DNA of 64,000 nt from Oleiagrimonas soli (GTDB lineage Bacteria; Pseudomonadota; Gammaproteobacteria; Xanthomonadales; Rhodanobacteraceae): NCBI RefSeq assembly GCF_000761445.1, contig NZ_KN196470.1:2232861-2296860 (forward strand), given 5' to 3'. The position numbers and the translations under genes are program-made. Below the pieces are notes generated by a model. The model had not been told where the DNA came from. It ran no database searches and saw only the letters and a program-made list of their open reading frames with translations. Below are positions 1 to 11,699 of this stretch, in pieces; within the stretch, counting starts at the first letter, position 1, and the number at the start of each line of letters is the position of its first letter.

Positions 1-1573
1 CATCCTTCAAGCCGTTCGCCTTGAGCTGCTTGGGCAACAGGTAGCGGCGCGCGATGGCGATCTTCTCGTCCTCGGTATAACCGGGGATGCGGATGACTTC
101 CATGCGGTCCAGCAGCGGGCCGGGGATGTTCAGCGAGTTCGCCGTGGCGATCCACATCACCTCGGACAGGTCGACATCGACTTCGAGGTAGTGATCGTTG
201 AAGGTGTGGTTCTGCTCCGGATCGAGCACTTCCAGCAACGCCGACGACGGGTCGCCGCGGAAGTCCATCGACATCTTGTCGATCTCGTCCAGCACGTACA
301 GCGGGTTGCGCGTGCCGACCTTGCTGAGGTTCTGCACGATGCGGCCCGGCATGGAGCCGATGTAGGTACGCCGATGCCCGCGAATCTCGGCCTCGTCGCG
401 CACGCCGCCCAAGCTGTTGCGCACGAATTTGCGATTGGTGGCCTTGGCGATGGACTTGCCCAGCGAGGTCTTGCCCACGCCCGGCGGACCGACCAGGCAC
501 AGGATCGGTCCCTTCATGTTGTTCACGCGCTGCTGCACGGCGAGGTATTCGAGGATGCGCTCCTTGACCTCCTCCAGACCGAAGTGATCGGCGTCGAGCA
601 CTTCCTTGGCCAGCTGCAGGTCCTTGCGCACCTTCGAGCGCTTCTTCCACGGCGTCGCCACCAGCCAGTCCAGGTAGTTGCGCACCACCGTGGCTTCGGC
701 CGACATCGGCGACATCTGCTTGAGCTTGTTGAGTTCCTGCCTGGCCTTGGCCAGCACTTCCTTGGGCATGCCGGCGGCGTCGATCTTCTTCTGCAGCGCC
801 TCGACTTCGTTGGTGCCGTCCTCGCCCTCGCCGAGCTCCTTCTGGATGGCCTTCATCTGCTCGTTGAGGTAGTACTCGCGCTGGCTCTTCTCCATCTGCG
901 ACTTGATGCGGCCGCGGATGCGCTTTTCCACCTGCTGCAGATCCATCTCGCCGTCGACTAGGCCGACCAGCTGTTCCAGGCGCGCGCCCACCTCGACGGT
1001 TTCCAGCACCTTCTGCTTGTCGGCGATGCGCACCGACAGGTGCGCGGCGATGGTGTCGGCCAGGCGCGAGGGGTCCTCGATGCCCGACAGCGTCGACAGC
1101 ACTTCCGGCGGCAGCTTGCGGCTCTGCTTGACCAACTGCTCGAACAGCGAGACCAGCGTGCGCGAGACCACTTCGAGCTCGCGCTCGCCCTCGTCGTAGA
1201 CCGATTCGATCACGTGCGCATGCGCGCGCAGCAAGTCGTCGGCATCCTGGTAATCGTCCACCACCACGCGCGACTGCCCTTCGACCAGCACCTTGACGGT
1301 GCCGTCCGGCAGACGCAGAAGCTGAAGCACGTTGGCCAGCGTGCCGATCTGATACAGATCGTCCGGCACCGGATCGTCGATGTCGGCGCCGGTCTGCGCG
1401 ACCAGTAGGATCTGGCGCTCGCCGTCCATCGCCGCTTCCAGCGCGCGCATGGACTTCTCGCGCCCGACGAACAACGGGATCACCATGTGCGGGTAGACCA
1501 CCACATCGCGCAACGGCAGAACCGGCACGGATTCGAACTTCTGTTCGGCGGAGGACTTGGCTGCTTGCGTCAT
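1..1573 (-). CDS. lon: Lon ATP-dependent protease, N-terminal part (cut by window edge)
   Basis: Cytosolic AAA+ serine protease that unfolds and degrades damaged and regulatory proteins. About 524 residues are visible: the N-terminal substrate-binding domain (from [20 protein letters not shown]), the coiled-coil linker (around 230-270) and the AAA+ module, with Walker A GPPGVGKT near residue 360 and Walker [10 protein letters not shown] near 425. The proteolytic Ser-Lys domain lies beyond base 1. The start ATG (1571-1573) has a CAGGAA ribosome-binding site just upstream. It follows clpX on the same strand after 114 bp, a standard gammaproteobacterial order. Nothing is odd in the visible part. 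Confidence 0.97.
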   Translation of the reverse strand, partial: MTQAAKSSAEQKFESVPVLPLRDVVVYPHMVIPLFVGREKSMRALEAAMDGERQILLVAQTGADIDDPVPDDLYQIGTLANVLQLLRLPDGTVKVLVEGQSRVVVDDYQDADDLLRAHAHVIESVYDEGERELEVVSRTLVSLFEQLVKQSRKLPPEVLSTLSGIEDPSRLADTIAAHLSVRIADKQKVLETVEVGARLEQLVGLVDGEMDLQQVEKRIRGRIKSQMEKSQREYYLNEQMKAIQKELGEGEDGTNEVEALQKKIDAAGMPKEVLAKARQELNKLKQMSPMSAEATVVRNYLDWLVATPWKKRSKVRKDLQLAKEVLDADHFGLEEVKERILEYLAVQQRVNNMKGPILCLVGPPGVGKTSLGKSIAKATNRKFVRNSLGGVRDEAEIRGHRRTYIGSMPGRIVQNLSKVGTRNPLYVLDEIDKMSMDFRGDPSSALLEVLDPEQNHTFNDHYLEVDVDLSEVMWIATANSLNIPGPLLDRMEVIRIPGYTEDEKIAIARRYLLPKQLKANGLKD

Positions 1574-1600
1574 GAAATTTTCCTGAGCACGGATGCGCAC

Positions 1601-1622
1601 GACCCGAGCCTGCGCTCGGGTC
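1601..1622 (-). other. Hairpin between clpX and lon
   Basis: A perfect 9-bp inverted repeat (GACCCGAGC and GCTCGGGTC, 4-nt loop) lies in the 114-bp clpX-lon gap. There is no T-tract on the minus-strand downstream side, so it is not a classic intrinsic terminator. It may be an attenuator or an RNA processing site. Confidence 0.45.
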
Positions 1623-1687
1623 TCATAAGGGTCAAGTGGAGTCCGTCACGCCTCTTCTCAAGGCCCGCGTGCGGATCATGCGCTGGA

Positions 1688-2980
1688 TCAGGCCGCGCCG
1701 CTGGTGCCTTCCGCGGACTGCTGCTGCAGATTGCCGCGGTAGATCAGATAGGGTTCGGCCTGGCCGTCGATGACGGCGTCGTCGACCACCACCTTGCTGA
1801 CGTGCTCCAGCGAAGGCAGCTCGAACATCGTGTCCAGCAGCACCTGCTCGATTATGGTGCGCAGGCCGCGCGCGCCGGTCTTGCGCTTGAGCGCCTTGCG
1901 GGCGATGGCCTTGAGGGCTTCGGGCCGGAATTCCAGCTCGACGTCCTCCATCTCGAACAGCTTGCGGAACTGCTTGGTGACGGCGTTCTTCGGCTCGACC
2001 AGAATCTGCACCAGCGCGTCCTCGTCCAGCTCCTCGAGCGTGGCGACGACCGGGAGACGGCCCACGAATTCCGGAATCAGGCCGAAACGCACCAGGTCCT
2101 CCGGTTCGACGTTGGACAGCACCTTGCCGATGTTGCCGCTGCGCTCTTTGCTGCGCACTTCGGCGGAGAAGCCGATGCCGGTGGTCTCCGAACGCTGCTG
2201 GATGACCTTCTCCAGCCCGGCGAACGCGCCACCGCAGATGAACAGGATGTTGCGCGTATCGACCTGCAGGAACTCCTGCTGCGGATGCTTGCGACCGCCC
2301 TGCGGCGGGACCGAGGCCAGCGTGCCCTCGATCAGCTTCAGCAACGCCTGCTGCACGCCCTCGCCCGACACGTCGCGGGTGATGGACGGGTTGTCGCTCT
2401 TGCGCGAGATCTTGTCGATCTCGTCGATGTAGACGATGCCCGACTGCGCCTTGTCGACGTCGTAGTCGCACTTCTGCAGCAGCTTCTGGATGATGTTCTC
2501 GACGTCCTCGCCGACGTAACCGGCTTCGGTCAACGTGGTGGCGTCGGCGATGGTGAACGGCACGTTGAGCAGGCGCGCCAGCGTCTCGGCCAGCAGCGTC
2601 TTGCCGGAACCGGTCGGACCGATCAGCAGGATGTTGGACTTGGACAGCTCGACGTCGTCGTCTTTCTGACGCGACTCCATGCGCTTGTAGTGGTTGTAGA
2701 CCGCCACCGACAGCGCGCGCTTGGCGCGTTCCTGTCCGATCACGTACTGGTCGAGGGTTTCCATGATCTCGCGGGGTTTGGGCAGCTGCGTACGCCCGCT
2801 GGAGGCTTTCTCCTCCAGTTCCTCGCGGATGATGTCGTTGCACAGTTCCACGCACTCGTCGCAGATGTACACCGACGGACCTGCGATCAGCTTGCGGACT
2901 TCGTGCTGGCTTTTGCCGCAGAACGAACAGTAGAGGATTTTGCCACTGTCGCTGGAACGGCCCTGCCGATCGTCACTCAT
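1688..2980 (-). CDS. clpX: ClpX, ATPase and specificity subunit of ClpXP protease
   Basis: AAA+ unfoldase that recognises tagged substrates and feeds them into ClpP. The 430-residue length is normal. The N-terminal C4 zinc domain has Cys18, Cys21, Cys40 and Cys43; Walker A GPTGSGKT is at 121-128, followed by Walker [10 protein letters not shown] and a C-terminal substrate-binding domain. It sits downstream of clpP with a 96-bp gap and upstream of lon, so clpP-clpX co-transcription with lon as a neighbour is likely. The identification is secure. Confidence 0.98.
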   Translation of the reverse strand: MSDDRQGRSSDSGKILYCSFCGKSQHEVRKLIAGPSVYICDECVELCNDIIREELEEKASSGRTQLPKPREIMETLDQYVIGQERAKRALSVAVYNHYKRMESRQKDDDVELSKSNILLIGPTGSGKTLLAETLARLLNVPFTIADATTLTEAGYVGEDVENIIQKLLQKCDYDVDKAQSGIVYIDEIDKISRKSDNPSITRDVSGEGVQQALLKLIEGTLASVPPQGGRKHPQQEFLQVDTRNILFICGGAFAGLEKVIQQRSETTGIGFSAEVRSKERSGNIGKVLSNVEPEDLVRFGLIPEFVGRLPVVATLEELDEDALVQILVEPKNAVTKQFRKLFEMEDVELEFRPEALKAIARKALKRKTGARGLRTIIEQVLLDTMFELPSLEHVSKVVVDDAVIDGQAEPYLIYRGNLQQQSAEGTSGAA

Positions 2981-3076
2981 GCTCTTGATTCCCGATATGT
3001 TTCCGGCCGCGAGCCGAGAATAGCATAGCCCCGCGCCCCTGCAACGCAGGCGCGCGGACCGTATTCGCAGGCTGCA

Positions 3077-3703
3077 TCAGGACGACTTGGCCGCATCCAG
3101 CGCGCGTTGCTCGATCACCGAATCGATCAGACCGTAGTCGCTGGCCTCGGCGCTGCTCATGAAGCGGTCGCGCTCGGTGTCGCGGGCGATGTCGTCCACC
3201 GCCTTGCCGGTGTGCTTGGCGAGGATGTCGTTGAGACGCTCGCGCATGGTCAGGATCTCGCGGGCGTGAATCTCGATGTCCGTGGCCTGACCGGAAATGC
3301 CGCCGGCCCACGGCTGATGGATCATGATGCGCGAATGCGGCAGCGAATAGCGCTTGCCGGCCGCGCCGGCGGTCAGCAGCAGCGCGCCCATGCTGGCCGC
3401 CTGGCCGACGCAGATGGTGCTGACGTCGGGCTTGATGAACTGCATCGTGTCGTAGATCGCCAGACCGGCGGTCACCGAACCGCCGGGGCTGTTGATGTAC
3501 AGGCTGATGTCCTTGTCCGGGTTCTCCGACTCCAGGAACAGCAGCTGCGCGACGATCAGGTTGGCCACGTTGTCATCGACGGGACCGACCAGGAACACCA
3601 CGCGTTCCTTCAGCAGACGCGAATAGATGTCGTACGAGCGCTCGCCACGCGAGGTCTGTTCGACCACCATCGGCACGAGATTGAGGTTCTGAATCGGGTC
3701 CAT
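3077..3703 (-). CDS. clpP: ClpP, proteolytic subunit of ClpXP
   Basis: Serine peptidase that forms the double-heptameric chamber of ClpXP and ClpAP. The 208 residues carry the triad Ser104 (in [10 protein letters not shown]), His129 (SRIMIHQPW) and Asp179 (ERDRFM), and the SPGGSVTAG substrate-binding segment. The gene lies 34 bp downstream of tig and 96 bp upstream of clpX, the usual tig-clpP-clpX order. Start ATG is 3701-3703. Confidence 0.98.
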   Translation of the reverse strand: MDPIQNLNLVPMVVEQTSRGERSYDIYSRLLKERVVFLVGPVDDNVANLIVAQLLFLESENPDKDISLYINSPGGSVTAGLAIYDTMQFIKPDVSTICVGQAASMGALLLTAGAAGKRYSLPHSRIMIHQPWAGGISGQATDIEIHAREILTMRERLNDILAKHTGKAVDDIARDTERDRFMSSAEASDYGLIDSVIEQRALDAAKSS

Positions 3704-3737
3704 GGTCGTCTCCCAGTCGGTTCGGCGCGGTCGTCGA

Positions 3738-5030
3738 TCAACCGCGCTGCGGCTTCATCACCTCGTCGAAGCTCAGCTCCTTCTCGGTGGTCTTGGCGTG
3801 TTCCGCCACCCACGCCGCCACCTGGTCTTCCAGGACGCGGTTGTGCAGGCCCTGCATGAGCTGGGGGTCGCCGCTGTAGAGTTCAACCACGCGCTCGGGT
3901 TCCTCGTAGGTCGAGGCGATCGCGCTCAGGGTCTCGGCCACGCGCTTGTGGTCGACCTTGATTTCCTGGCGACGCGCGATCTCGCCCAGCAGCAGCGCGG
4001 CAATGACGCGCTTGCGCGCCATCGGCTCGGCCGCCGCCAGCATCTCCGCCGTCGGCTCCTGGCCCTGCGGCAGCTGGCTGCGCACCATGCCATGGGCTTC
4101 GCCGTCGACCATCACCTTGGGCACGTCCATGTCGGCGTGCATCTCGGCCAGCTTCTCGGCGACCTGGTTCTTCAGGCGACCTGCCAGCGCGGCCTTCAGC
4201 TCGCGATCGAGGTTGGCGCGGACTTCCTTGCGCAGGGTCTCGACCGTGCCGTCGGCGATGCCGAAGGCCTTGGCGAAGGCGTCGTCGACTTCGGGAAGGT
4301 TCGGGGCCTGCACCTTGGCAATGCTGAAGTTCACTTTGGCGGTCTTACCGGCCAGCTGCGCATTGCCGAAATCTTCCGGAAACGCGATGTCCTGGGTGAA
4401 GCTCTCGCCCGCCGCGTGGCCGGTCAGCGCCTCGTCCAGCGCCTCGAACAGCGTGCCGCCGCCGATTACGCTGCCGGCGCGCTCCTGACCTTCCTCGGGG
4501 AAGCGGTAGTCGTCGGTCTGCGCGTCGTAGTCGAACATCACGAAATCGCCCGCCTCGGAAGCGCGCTCGACCGCGTCGAAGCTGCGGCGCTGCAGGCGCA
4601 GCGTCTCGATCATGGAATCGACGTCGCTGTCGGCGACCTCGGCCTTCGGCTGCTCCAGTTCCATGCCGGACACGTCCACTTCCGGCAGCTCGGGCATGAC
4701 CTCGAAGGTCGCGGTGTAGGAAATCTGGCCGTCCTCCGGCTCGCCGGTGGTGTCCACCGACGGCTGGGCGACCGGACGCAGCTTCTCCTGCTCGAACGCT
4801 TCGCCAAGGCTGCTGCCGATCAGATCGGAGAGCACTTCGCCGCGGACCTGCGCGCCGAAACGCTGCTTGATCACGTTGGTCGGCACCTTGCCGGGACGGA
4901 AGCCCTTCAGGCGCACCGTACGGCCCATCTCGGCAATGCGCTCGCTGACCTTGTTCTCCAGTCGATCCGCCGGGATCTTCACCGTCAACTTGCGCTCGAG
5001 CTTGCCGACGTTCTCAACCGAAACTTGCAT
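3738..5030 (-). CDS. tig: Trigger factor, ribosome-associated chaperone and PPIase
   Basis: Binds ribosomal protein L23 at the exit tunnel and protects nascent chains. The 430-residue product has the ribosome-binding N-domain with the FRPGKVP signature near residues 44-50, a central FKBP-type PPIase domain (around 150-240) and the C-terminal chaperone arms. Length is normal. The start ATG at 5028-5030 is preceded by AGGAG. It is first in the tig-clpP-clpX group and lies 72 bp downstream of a tRNA-Leu gene that may share its transcript, since a terminator separates that tRNA from the others. Confidence 0.97.
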   Translation of the reverse strand: MQVSVENVGKLERKLTVKIPADRLENKVSERIAEMGRTVRLKGFRPGKVPTNVIKQRFGAQVRGEVLSDLIGSSLGEAFEQEKLRPVAQPSVDTTGEPEDGQISYTATFEVMPELPEVDVSGMELEQPKAEVADSDVDSMIETLRLQRRSFDAVERASEAGDFVMFDYDAQTDDYRFPEEGQERAGSVIGGGTLFEALDEALTGHAAGESFTQDIAFPEDFGNAQLAGKTAKVNFSIAKVQAPNLPEVDDAFAKAFGIADGTVETLRKEVRANLDRELKAALAGRLKNQVAEKLAEMHADMDVPKVMVDGEAHGMVRSQLPQGQEPTAEMLAAAEPMARKRVIAALLLGEIARRQEIKVDHKRVAETLSAIASTYEEPERVVELYSGDPQLMQGLHNRVLEDQVAAWVAEHAKTTEKELSFDEVMKPQRG

Positions 5031-5102
5031 GACCTCTCCTGAAACCCGCCTGACACGGAAGCCGTGGCGGCATCAGCGCCACCCGTTGGAATGATATGGG
5101 AA

Positions 5103-5189
<87 letters not shown>

Positions 5190-5363
5190 TGCCGACCGGC
5201 CCGCACCGCTGTGCGGCCTAACGTTCCGCCATCGAGCTCAAGTCGACGATTCCCGTACACGAAACGGGGATTTTAAGGTGTCGCGAACCCTTCGCACAAG
5301 GGAAACCGCACCCTGCCTGCAGTGCGCGCCTCCCCTGCGCGACACCGCTTCGCTCCCCGCAAC

Positions 5364-5394
5364 AAAAAAACGGCCCGCATCGCTGCAGGCCGTC
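5364..5394 (-). terminator. Intrinsic terminator downstream of tRNA-Lys
   Basis: Read on the minus strand, an ACGGCC/GGCCGT stem is followed by a run of seven T. It separates the upstream tRNA genes from tRNA-Leu and tig. Confidence 0.75.
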
Positions 5395-5401
5395 TCGAAA
5401 A

Positions 5402-5477
<76 letters not shown>

Positions 5478-5488
5478 ATTGTAAAAAG

Positions 5489-5566
5489 TGGGGTGGACGA
5501 TGGGACTCGAACCCACGACATCCGGAATCACAATCCGGGACTCTAACCAGCTGAGCTACGCCCACC
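5489..5566 (-). tRNA. tRNA-His (anticodon GUG)
   Basis: 78 nt including the extra 5' G(-1), which faces C73 as expected for tRNA-His. The anticodon stem CCGGA/TCCGG encloses TTGTGAT (GTG). CCA is encoded. Confidence 0.96.
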
Positions 5567-5587
5567 ACAGTTCGAACGACCACAACT

Positions 5588-5664
5588 TGGCGCGCCCGAC
5601 AGGACTCGAACCTGTAACCGTCGGCTTAGAAGGCCGATGCTCTATCCGGTTGAGCTACGGGCGC
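5588..5664 (-). tRNA. tRNA-Arg (anticodon UCU)
   Basis: 77 nt; stem TCGGC/GCCGA encloses the loop CTTCTAA (TCT). CCA is encoded. It would read AGA and AGG, rare codons in a genome this GC-rich. Confidence 0.95.
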
Positions 5665-5684
5665 ATCATGCGTCCGTTGCGCTC

Positions 5685-5761
5685 TGGTCGGGGTAGAGGG
5701 ATTCGAACCCCCGACTTTTGCGTCCCAAACGCAACGCTCTACCAGGCTGAGCTATACCCCG
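5685..5761 (-). tRNA. tRNA-Pro (anticodon UGG)
   Basis: 77 nt; stem TTGCG/CGCAA encloses the loop TTTGGGA (TGG). Acceptor stem CGGGGTA/TACCCCG; CCA is encoded. Confidence 0.95.
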
Positions 5762-5948
5762 TATCCCGTCCCAGGCCCTGCGGCTTGCGGAGCCTCGGCA
5801 TGGTACGGGGGCACCAAAGTGCAGTCAATCCGATCCAGAGCGCGGAGCGAATCTCTGCGGTTCTGTTTTGTTCCCGTCGGGGCAGCGAACAAGCCGCTGT
5901 CCCGGACAACCCGTGACCCACTTTCGTCACGTGCTGCCCTTTCTTGAA

Positions 5949-6025
5949 TGGCGCGCCCGGAGAGATTCGAACTCCCGACCGCCTGGTTCGTAGCCAGGTA
6001 CTCTATCCAGCTGAGCTACGGGCGC
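5949..6025 (-). tRNA. tRNA-Arg (anticodon ACG)
   Basis: 77 nt; stem CCTGG/CCAGG encloses the loop CTACGAA (ACG, read as ICG after deamination). CCA is encoded. Confidence 0.96.
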
Positions 6026-6256
6026 GTATCAAGTTGTACGGCAAACGCGATGTGCTGCGGTTGCCTGTGCAAGGCGCGGCATTATTCGCAAACCGGCCCC
6101 GCTCGTCAACAGTTGATTTCACTTTGGTTGCGATTTCATCGATCTGCGCGAAAGCGGAACGACGACGACGCATGGATGGACGTCCATCCAGTCGCGGCAA
6201 CCAAGGCGATCCCGTATCGCAACGGGAAGATCCGACATGCGGACCCTGGGTAAAAC

Positions 6257-6349
6257 TGGCGGAGAGAGAGGGATTCGAACCCTCGAGAAGGTGATTAACC
6301 CTCTACTCCCTTAGCAGGGGAGCCCCTTCAGCCACTCGGGCATCTCTCC
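6257..6349 (-). tRNA. tRNA-Ser (anticodon GCU)
   Basis: 93 nt with a long variable arm; stem CTCCC/GGGAG encloses the loop CTGCTAA (GCT). It lies immediately downstream of csrA, as in many gammaproteobacteria. Confidence 0.95.
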
Positions 6350-6415
6350 GAACACATTTCCGTCAACCGGAAGCCGACTAGGATACCTGCAAGCGAATAC
6401 TTACGTAAACCCTCG

Positions 6416-6628
6416 TCAGTCGTTTTCCTCGCTCGAAGAGGCTCCGGCCGCACCGGACTGATCCTGCTCGCGCTGGATCCGCTGGTAGATTTCCTCGCGG
6501 TGCACGGAAACGTTCTTCGGCGCATTGATGCCAATGCGCACTTGGTTTCCCTTCACACCCAGAACGGTGACCGTCACCTCGTCACCGATCATCAAGGTTT
6601 CCCCGACGCGTCGGGTCAATATCAGCAT
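6416..6628 (-). CDS. csrA: CsrA/RsmA carbon storage regulator
   Basis: Small dimeric RNA-binding protein that binds GGA motifs in mRNA leaders and controls carbon metabolism, motility and virulence traits post-transcriptionally. The 70 residues begin [15 protein letters not shown] and contain the [13 protein letters not shown] and VHREEIY segments that form the RNA-binding surface. The Ser/Glu-rich tail (from about 58) is variable in the family. It lies between alaS and tRNA-Ser on the same strand, the classic arrangement. Confidence 0.97.
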   Translation of the reverse strand: MLILTRRVGETLMIGDEVTVTVLGVKGNQVRIGINAPKNVSVHREEIYQRIQREQDQSGAAGASSSEEND

Positions 6629-6885
6629 AGTTCGTTACTCCTGGCTCCATAAGGGCCGTGATTCACATGAACCGCGCACCTCACCCCTGATTGCGCGGGT
6701 CGCATCGCGACGATACGTGACCGCCACGGCCCTCCCCTGTACGTACAGCTTCCGTGAACGACGAGGTTTCCGCCGTTTCGGCGCCATCGAGCCTCTGTCC
6801 AGGCCGATGGTCGACCGATACTAGCCGCCGCGCAGGTTCGGTGCAATTGCTGCTATGACAGTATCTCCGGCTTGAGGACAGCTTC

Positions 6886-9858
6886 TCAGCCCAGTTGCGC
6901 CTCGAGCCACTGCGGCAACGCCTCCAGCGCGGCGTCCAGCGCCGGCGAGTCGACGCCGCCGCCCTGCGCCATGTCCGGACGACCGCCGCCCTTGCCGCCG
7001 ATCTGACCGGCGACATGCGCGATCATCGCGCCAGCCTTGACCTTGCCCAGCGCCGCGCCGTGCACGCCGCCGACCAGGGTCGCCTTGCCGTCGCTGGCAC
7101 TGGCCAGCAGCACCACGCAGTCGCCGAGTTCCTGCTTCAGGCGATCCAGGCCGTCGCGCAGCGCCTTGCCGTCCATACCCGGCATGCGCGCCGCGACGAG
7201 CTTGATGCCCTGCACGTCGTGCGCTGTGGAGGCCAGGTCGGCGGAGGCCGCGGAGGCTGCACGCGCCTTCACCGCCTCCAGCTCGCGTTCGAGCTTGCGG
7301 CTGCGTTCGAGAATCTGGCGAAGTTTCTCGCCAGCGTCGCCGACCCCCACGCCCAGTTGCGTCGCCAATGCGTGCAACTGCGCTTCCTCGTCGCCGACGT
7401 AGGTTTCGGCACCCGCGCCCGTCAGCGCCTCGATGCGGCGCACGCCGGCAGCCACGCCGGATTCGGACACGATCTTGAACAAGCCGATGTCGCCGGTGCG
7501 CGACACATGCGTGCCGCCGCACAGCTCGGTCGAGAAATCGCCCATCTTCAGCACGCGCACTTCGTCGCCGTACTTCTCGCCGAACAGCGCCATCGCGCCG
7601 AAGTCGATGGCTTCCTGATAACCCATGTGGCGGATGTCGGCGGCGTCGTTGCGGCGGATCTGCGCGTTGACCATGCGCTCGATCGCATGCAGCTGCTCGG
7701 CACTGACCGGCTGATCGTGCGAGAAATCGAAACGCAGGCGATCGGGCGCGACCAGCGAGCCCTTCTGCGTGACGTGATCGCCAAGCACCTTGCGCAACGC
7801 CGCGTGCAGCAGATGCGTGGCCGAGTGATTGAGCACGATGGCCTGGCGGCGCTCGCCGTCGACTTCGCCTGCCAGCGTCGCATCGACCGTCAACGGCTTC
7901 GCACCCTGCCAGCGACCGGCATGGCCGTGGTAGGCGCCGGCCAGCTTCTGCGTGTCGCGCACGGCGAACGCGCCCTCGGCGCTGCGCAGCACGCCCGTGT
8001 CGCCGACCTGACCGCCGGATTCGGCATAGAACGGCGTGCGATCCAGCAGCACGATACCCTCCTCGCCGTCGGCCAGCTGCGTCACGCTCTGGCCATCGCG
8101 CACGATGGCAACGACCTTCGCGTCAGTCACCGTCAGTGCCTCGTAGCCGAGGAACTGCGTCGGATCGAGACGGCTGACCAGTTCGGCCGGCAACTGCCCC
8201 TTCGACTCGAAACGGCTGGCCGCGCGGGCGCGCTCGCGCTGCGCTTCCATAAGCACCTCAAAACCTTCCAAATCGACTGAGAAACCAATCTCGCGACATA
8301 CATCAGCAGTCAAATCGATAGGAAAGCCGTCCTGGTCATAAAGGCTGAATGCAGTTTCTGCAGGCAAAAATTTATACGGCTTGAGGTCTTCCTCAGTTAC
8401 CTCGATCACTTCCGTCGGAATATCGAATGCGTTAACTAAGGCTTGAGCACGCGATACATCCGCGTCTGTCCAAGGCCCCTTAACAACAAGGAACTTCCGG
8501 TAGCCTTCCCCCCAACCCTCATTCTCGCTTTGAAGATTACTGACTGTCTTAATCAGAGCCTGCCTAGACTGCTCGCTTGAAGGCATCAACAAAACTGCCA
8601 CAGCGCCACCTTCAGTTCTGAAGACTCCATCGAGATACAGTCCACCCGATGTATGCAACATCAAGCCATAATCAGGCAGACCTAGCCTTTCCGAAAGCAG
8701 CCTCATCACCGGAACCTCAGGGGATAAAGCTCTCCCAAGCAGCCCCATACCTCTCTCGACCGTCAGAAAGAATCGCTGCTCTTCTTTTTCGAGGACATTC
8801 GCAACAACACTAGCGCTCTCAGCAAGCTCTGGGTACACCCCCCCCATCTCACTGTTTAGAACATCCACAAGCATGTAAAAAAACGGCTTCCGCATGCCCA
8901 GCATGTATCCGTGCCGAACAGCTCGACGGATAATTCTACGCAGCACGTAACCACGTCCTTCGTTCGAGGGCGTCACACCATCGACGATCAGGAACGAACA
9001 GGCGCGGATGTGATCGGCGATCACGCGCAGCGACTTGTTCTCCAGGTCTTCGGTGCCAGTCAGCTTCGCGGCCGCCGCGATCAGGCGCTGGAACAGGTCG
9101 ATCTCATAGTTCGAGTGCACGCCCTGCAGGATCGCCGCCAGGCGTTCCAGACCCATGCCGGTGTCCACGCACGGCGCAGGCAGCGGCAGCAGCGTGCCGT
9201 CCGGCTGACGGTCGAACTGCATGAACACCAGGTTCCAGATCTCGATGAAGCGGTCGCCGTCCTCGTCCGGCGAACCCGGCGGACCGCCCGGAATATGCGA
9301 GCCGTGGTCGTAGAAAATCTCGCTGGACGGACCGCACGGACCGGTGTCGGCCATCTGCCAGAAATTGTCCGACGCGTACGGCGCGCCCTTGTTGTCGCCG
9401 ATTCGGATGATGCGCTCGGCCGGGACGCCGATCTCGTCCTTCCAGATGCCGTAGGCCTCGTCGTCGGTCTCGTAGACCGTGACGGTCAGGCGCTCGCCCG
9501 GCAGCCCGAAGCCTTTCGTCAACAGCTCCCAGGCCCAGCCGATGGCTTCGCGCTTGAAGTAGTCGCCGAACGACCAGTTGCCGAGCATCTCGAAAAAGGT
9601 GTGGTGGCGCGCGGTGTAGCCGACCGAATCCAGGTCGTTGTGTTTGCCGCCCGCGCGCAGACAGCGCTGCACGTCGGCGGCGCGAACATAGCCCGGCTTC
9701 TCGCTGCCCAGGAACACGTTCTTGAACTGGACCATGCCCGAGTTGGTGAACATCAGGGTCGGGTCGTTACCCGGCACCAGCGGCGCCGACGGCACGATGG
9801 TGTGGCCGCGGTCACGGAAGAAGTCGAGGAATCGCGCGCGTATATCTGCTGTTTTCAT
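6886..9858 (-). CDS. alaS: Alanyl-tRNA synthetase with an internal insertion
   Basis: Charges tRNA-Ala and edits mischarged Ser and Gly. At 990 residues it is about 112 longer than the usual 875-880. All standard parts are present: the class II catalytic domain ([33 protein letters not shown]), the tRNA-recognition region, the editing domain ([11 protein letters not shown] and CGGTH zinc motifs) and the C-Ala domain ending [15 protein letters not shown]. Residues 379-497 form an in-frame insertion between [10 protein letters not shown] and [11 protein letters not shown], where the family normally has a linker of about 7 residues. The insertion and its flanks (roughly residues 300-536) lie in DNA of about 50% GC. 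As the essential housekeeping copy it is presumably functional. Confidence 0.95.
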   Translation of the reverse strand: MKTADIRARFLDFFRDRGHTIVPSAPLVPGNDPTLMFTNSGMVQFKNVFLGSEKPGYVRAADVQRCLRAGGKHNDLDSVGYTARHHTFFEMLGNWSFGDYFKREAIGWAWELLTKGFGLPGERLTVTVYETDDEAYGIWKDEIGVPAERIIRIGDNKGAPYASDNFWQMADTGPCGPSSEIFYDHGSHIPGGPPGSPDEDGDRFIEIWNLVFMQFDRQPDGTLLPLPAPCVDTGMGLERLAAILQGVHSNYEIDLFQRLIAAAAKLTGTEDLENKSLRVIADHIRACSFLIVDGVTPSNEGRGYVLRRIIRRAVRHGYMLGMRKPFFYMLVDVLNSEMGGVYPELAESASVVANVLEKEEQRFFLTVERGMGLLGRALSPEVPVMRLLSERLGLPDYGLMLHTSGGLYLDGVFRTEGGAVAVLLMPSSEQSRQALIKTVSNLQSENEGWGEGYRKFLVVKGPWTDADVSRAQALVNAFDIPTEVIEVTEEDLKPYKFLPAETAFSLYDQDGFPIDLTADVCREIGFSVDLEGFEVLMEAQRERARAASRFESKGQLPAELVSRLDPTQFLGYEALTVTDAKVVAIVRDGQSVTQLADGEEGIVLLDRTPFYAESGGQVGDTGVLRSAEGAFAVRDTQKLAGAYHGHAGRWQGAKPLTVDATLAGEVDGERRQAIVLNHSATHLLHAALRKVLGDHVTQKGSLVAPDRLRFDFSHDQPVSAEQLHAIERMVNAQIRRNDAADIRHMGYQEAIDFGAMALFGEKYGDEVRVLKMGDFSTELCGGTHVSRTGDIGLFKIVSESGVAAGVRRIEALTGAGAETYVGDEEAQLHALATQLGVGVGDAGEKLRQILERSRKLERELEAVKARAASAASADLASTAHDVQGIKLVAARMPGMDGKALRDGLDRLKQELGDCVVLLASASDGKATLVGGVHGAALGKVKAGAMIAHVAGQIGGKGGGRPDMAQGGGVDSPALDAALEALPQWLEAQLG
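8250..8960. other. Atypical low-GC tract inside alaS
   Basis: By hand count, 8281-8940 is 332/660 G+C (about 50%), with lines as low as 43%; flanking alaS sequence is near 65%. Both edges look sharp: the left near 8250, the right more gradual between about 8940 and 9000. Codon choice changes too (TTA, AGA and ATA-like codons appear). The reading frame stays open and conserved AlaRS sequence continues on both sides of the insertion, which suggests replacement by homologous recombination with a foreign alaS. Confidence 0.8.
8368..8724 (-). other. In-frame insertion in alaS encoding 119 residues (379-497)
   Basis: The segment starts at [10 protein letters not shown] and ends at DLKPYKF. It contains hydrophobic beta-like stretches ([15 protein letters not shown]) and predicted helices ([10 protein letters not shown]), so it looks like a small folded alpha/beta domain, not a low-complexity linker. 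I do not recognise the fold. It has no intein splice-junction residues. Confidence 0.75.
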
Positions 9859-9923
9859 GCACTTACAGTATGAATTTCATGAAGGGTATACGCCTGTGCG
9901 GCGCTGCCCGCGGCGAGGACCGG

Positions 9924-10421
9924 CTAGTCTTCGTGATCGGCAGCGTCGTCCACGTCGGCGCGGGTGACGGTGTTTACTGTGGCGGCGTCGAAGCCGCGAC
10001 GCAAGAGGAACTGCGCGCGCTTGGCGCGCTCGGCGTAGTCCGCGACCGGGGCATCGCCGTAACGGCGGTGCAGTTGCGCACGGGCCGCCGCACCCCAGTC
10101 GACGTCGGCCTCGGCAAGATGCCGCTCGACAAATGCGTCGCCGATGCGATGCGTGCGCAGCTCGGCGCGGATGCGTTGCGGGCCGTAGCCACTGGCGATG
10201 CGCGCACGCACCATCATCTCGGCAAAACGCGCATCGTCCTGGTAGCCGTCCCCGGCCAGCCGGTCGAGCGCGCCGCGGACCTCGTCGCGCGGGTAGCCGT
10301 CGCGCGCCAGGCGCTCGTGCAGTTCGTGGCGCGACTGCTCGCGACGCGCCAGCAGCGCCAGCGCCTTGTCGTAGGCACTGCGCCTGGGTTTGTCGGCTTT
10401 CTTGCTGCGCCCCAGCGACAT
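9924..10421 (-). CDS. recX: RecX, regulator of RecA filaments
   Basis: Small helical-repeat protein that binds in the RecA filament groove and limits its extension. The 165 residues are rich in Arg and Asp with three-helix repeats; the typical segments are [19 protein letters not shown] and [20 protein letters not shown]. It lies about 100 bp downstream of recA on the same strand, the usual recA-recX pair. The start ATG at 10419-10421 gives MSLGRSKK. Confidence 0.94.
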   Translation of the reverse strand: MSLGRSKKADKPRRSAYDKALALLARREQSRHELHERLARDGYPRDEVRGALDRLAGDGYQDDARFAEMMVRARIASGYGPQRIRAELRTHRIGDAFVERHLAEADVDWGAAARAQLHRRYGDAPVADYAERAKRAQFLLRRGFDAATVNTVTRADVDDAADHED

Positions 10422-10521
10422 GGCATCTCCAGACGAACGAAGCCGCCGACAGAAATACTGCCGACGGCTCCGGGTATCCTACCTGTCCGCCCGCACACCT
10501 GCAGGCGGGAACGTACTGACC

Positions 10522-11568
<1,047 letters not shown>

Positions 11569-11699
11569 CTTCGGTACCTCGGTACGGTGTTGGTTGCCGA
11601 CAGCATGCCGGCCGTGTATCTCAGTGGCTGCGACAGCGCCGCAACCGACCCGTCCAGTATCCCACAGTCGACCCGGCACGCGCGCCGGAACACGCCGAC

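Noticed and set aside
1487-3028. Plus-strand open frame of 513 codons across clpX
   Set aside because: Shadow of clpX; no recognisable protein.
8368-8724. The alaS insertion as an intein
   Set aside because: No splice-junction Cys/Ser with terminal His-Asn followed by Cys/Ser/Thr; the segment ends [10 protein letters not shown] and lacks intein blocks.
11569-11699. LexA box in front of recA
   Set aside because: GGTACC-type repeats and a CTGTGGGATACTGG stretch are present, but neither fits the CTGT-N8-ACAG pattern or the TTAG-N6-TACTA pattern known from xanthomonads.
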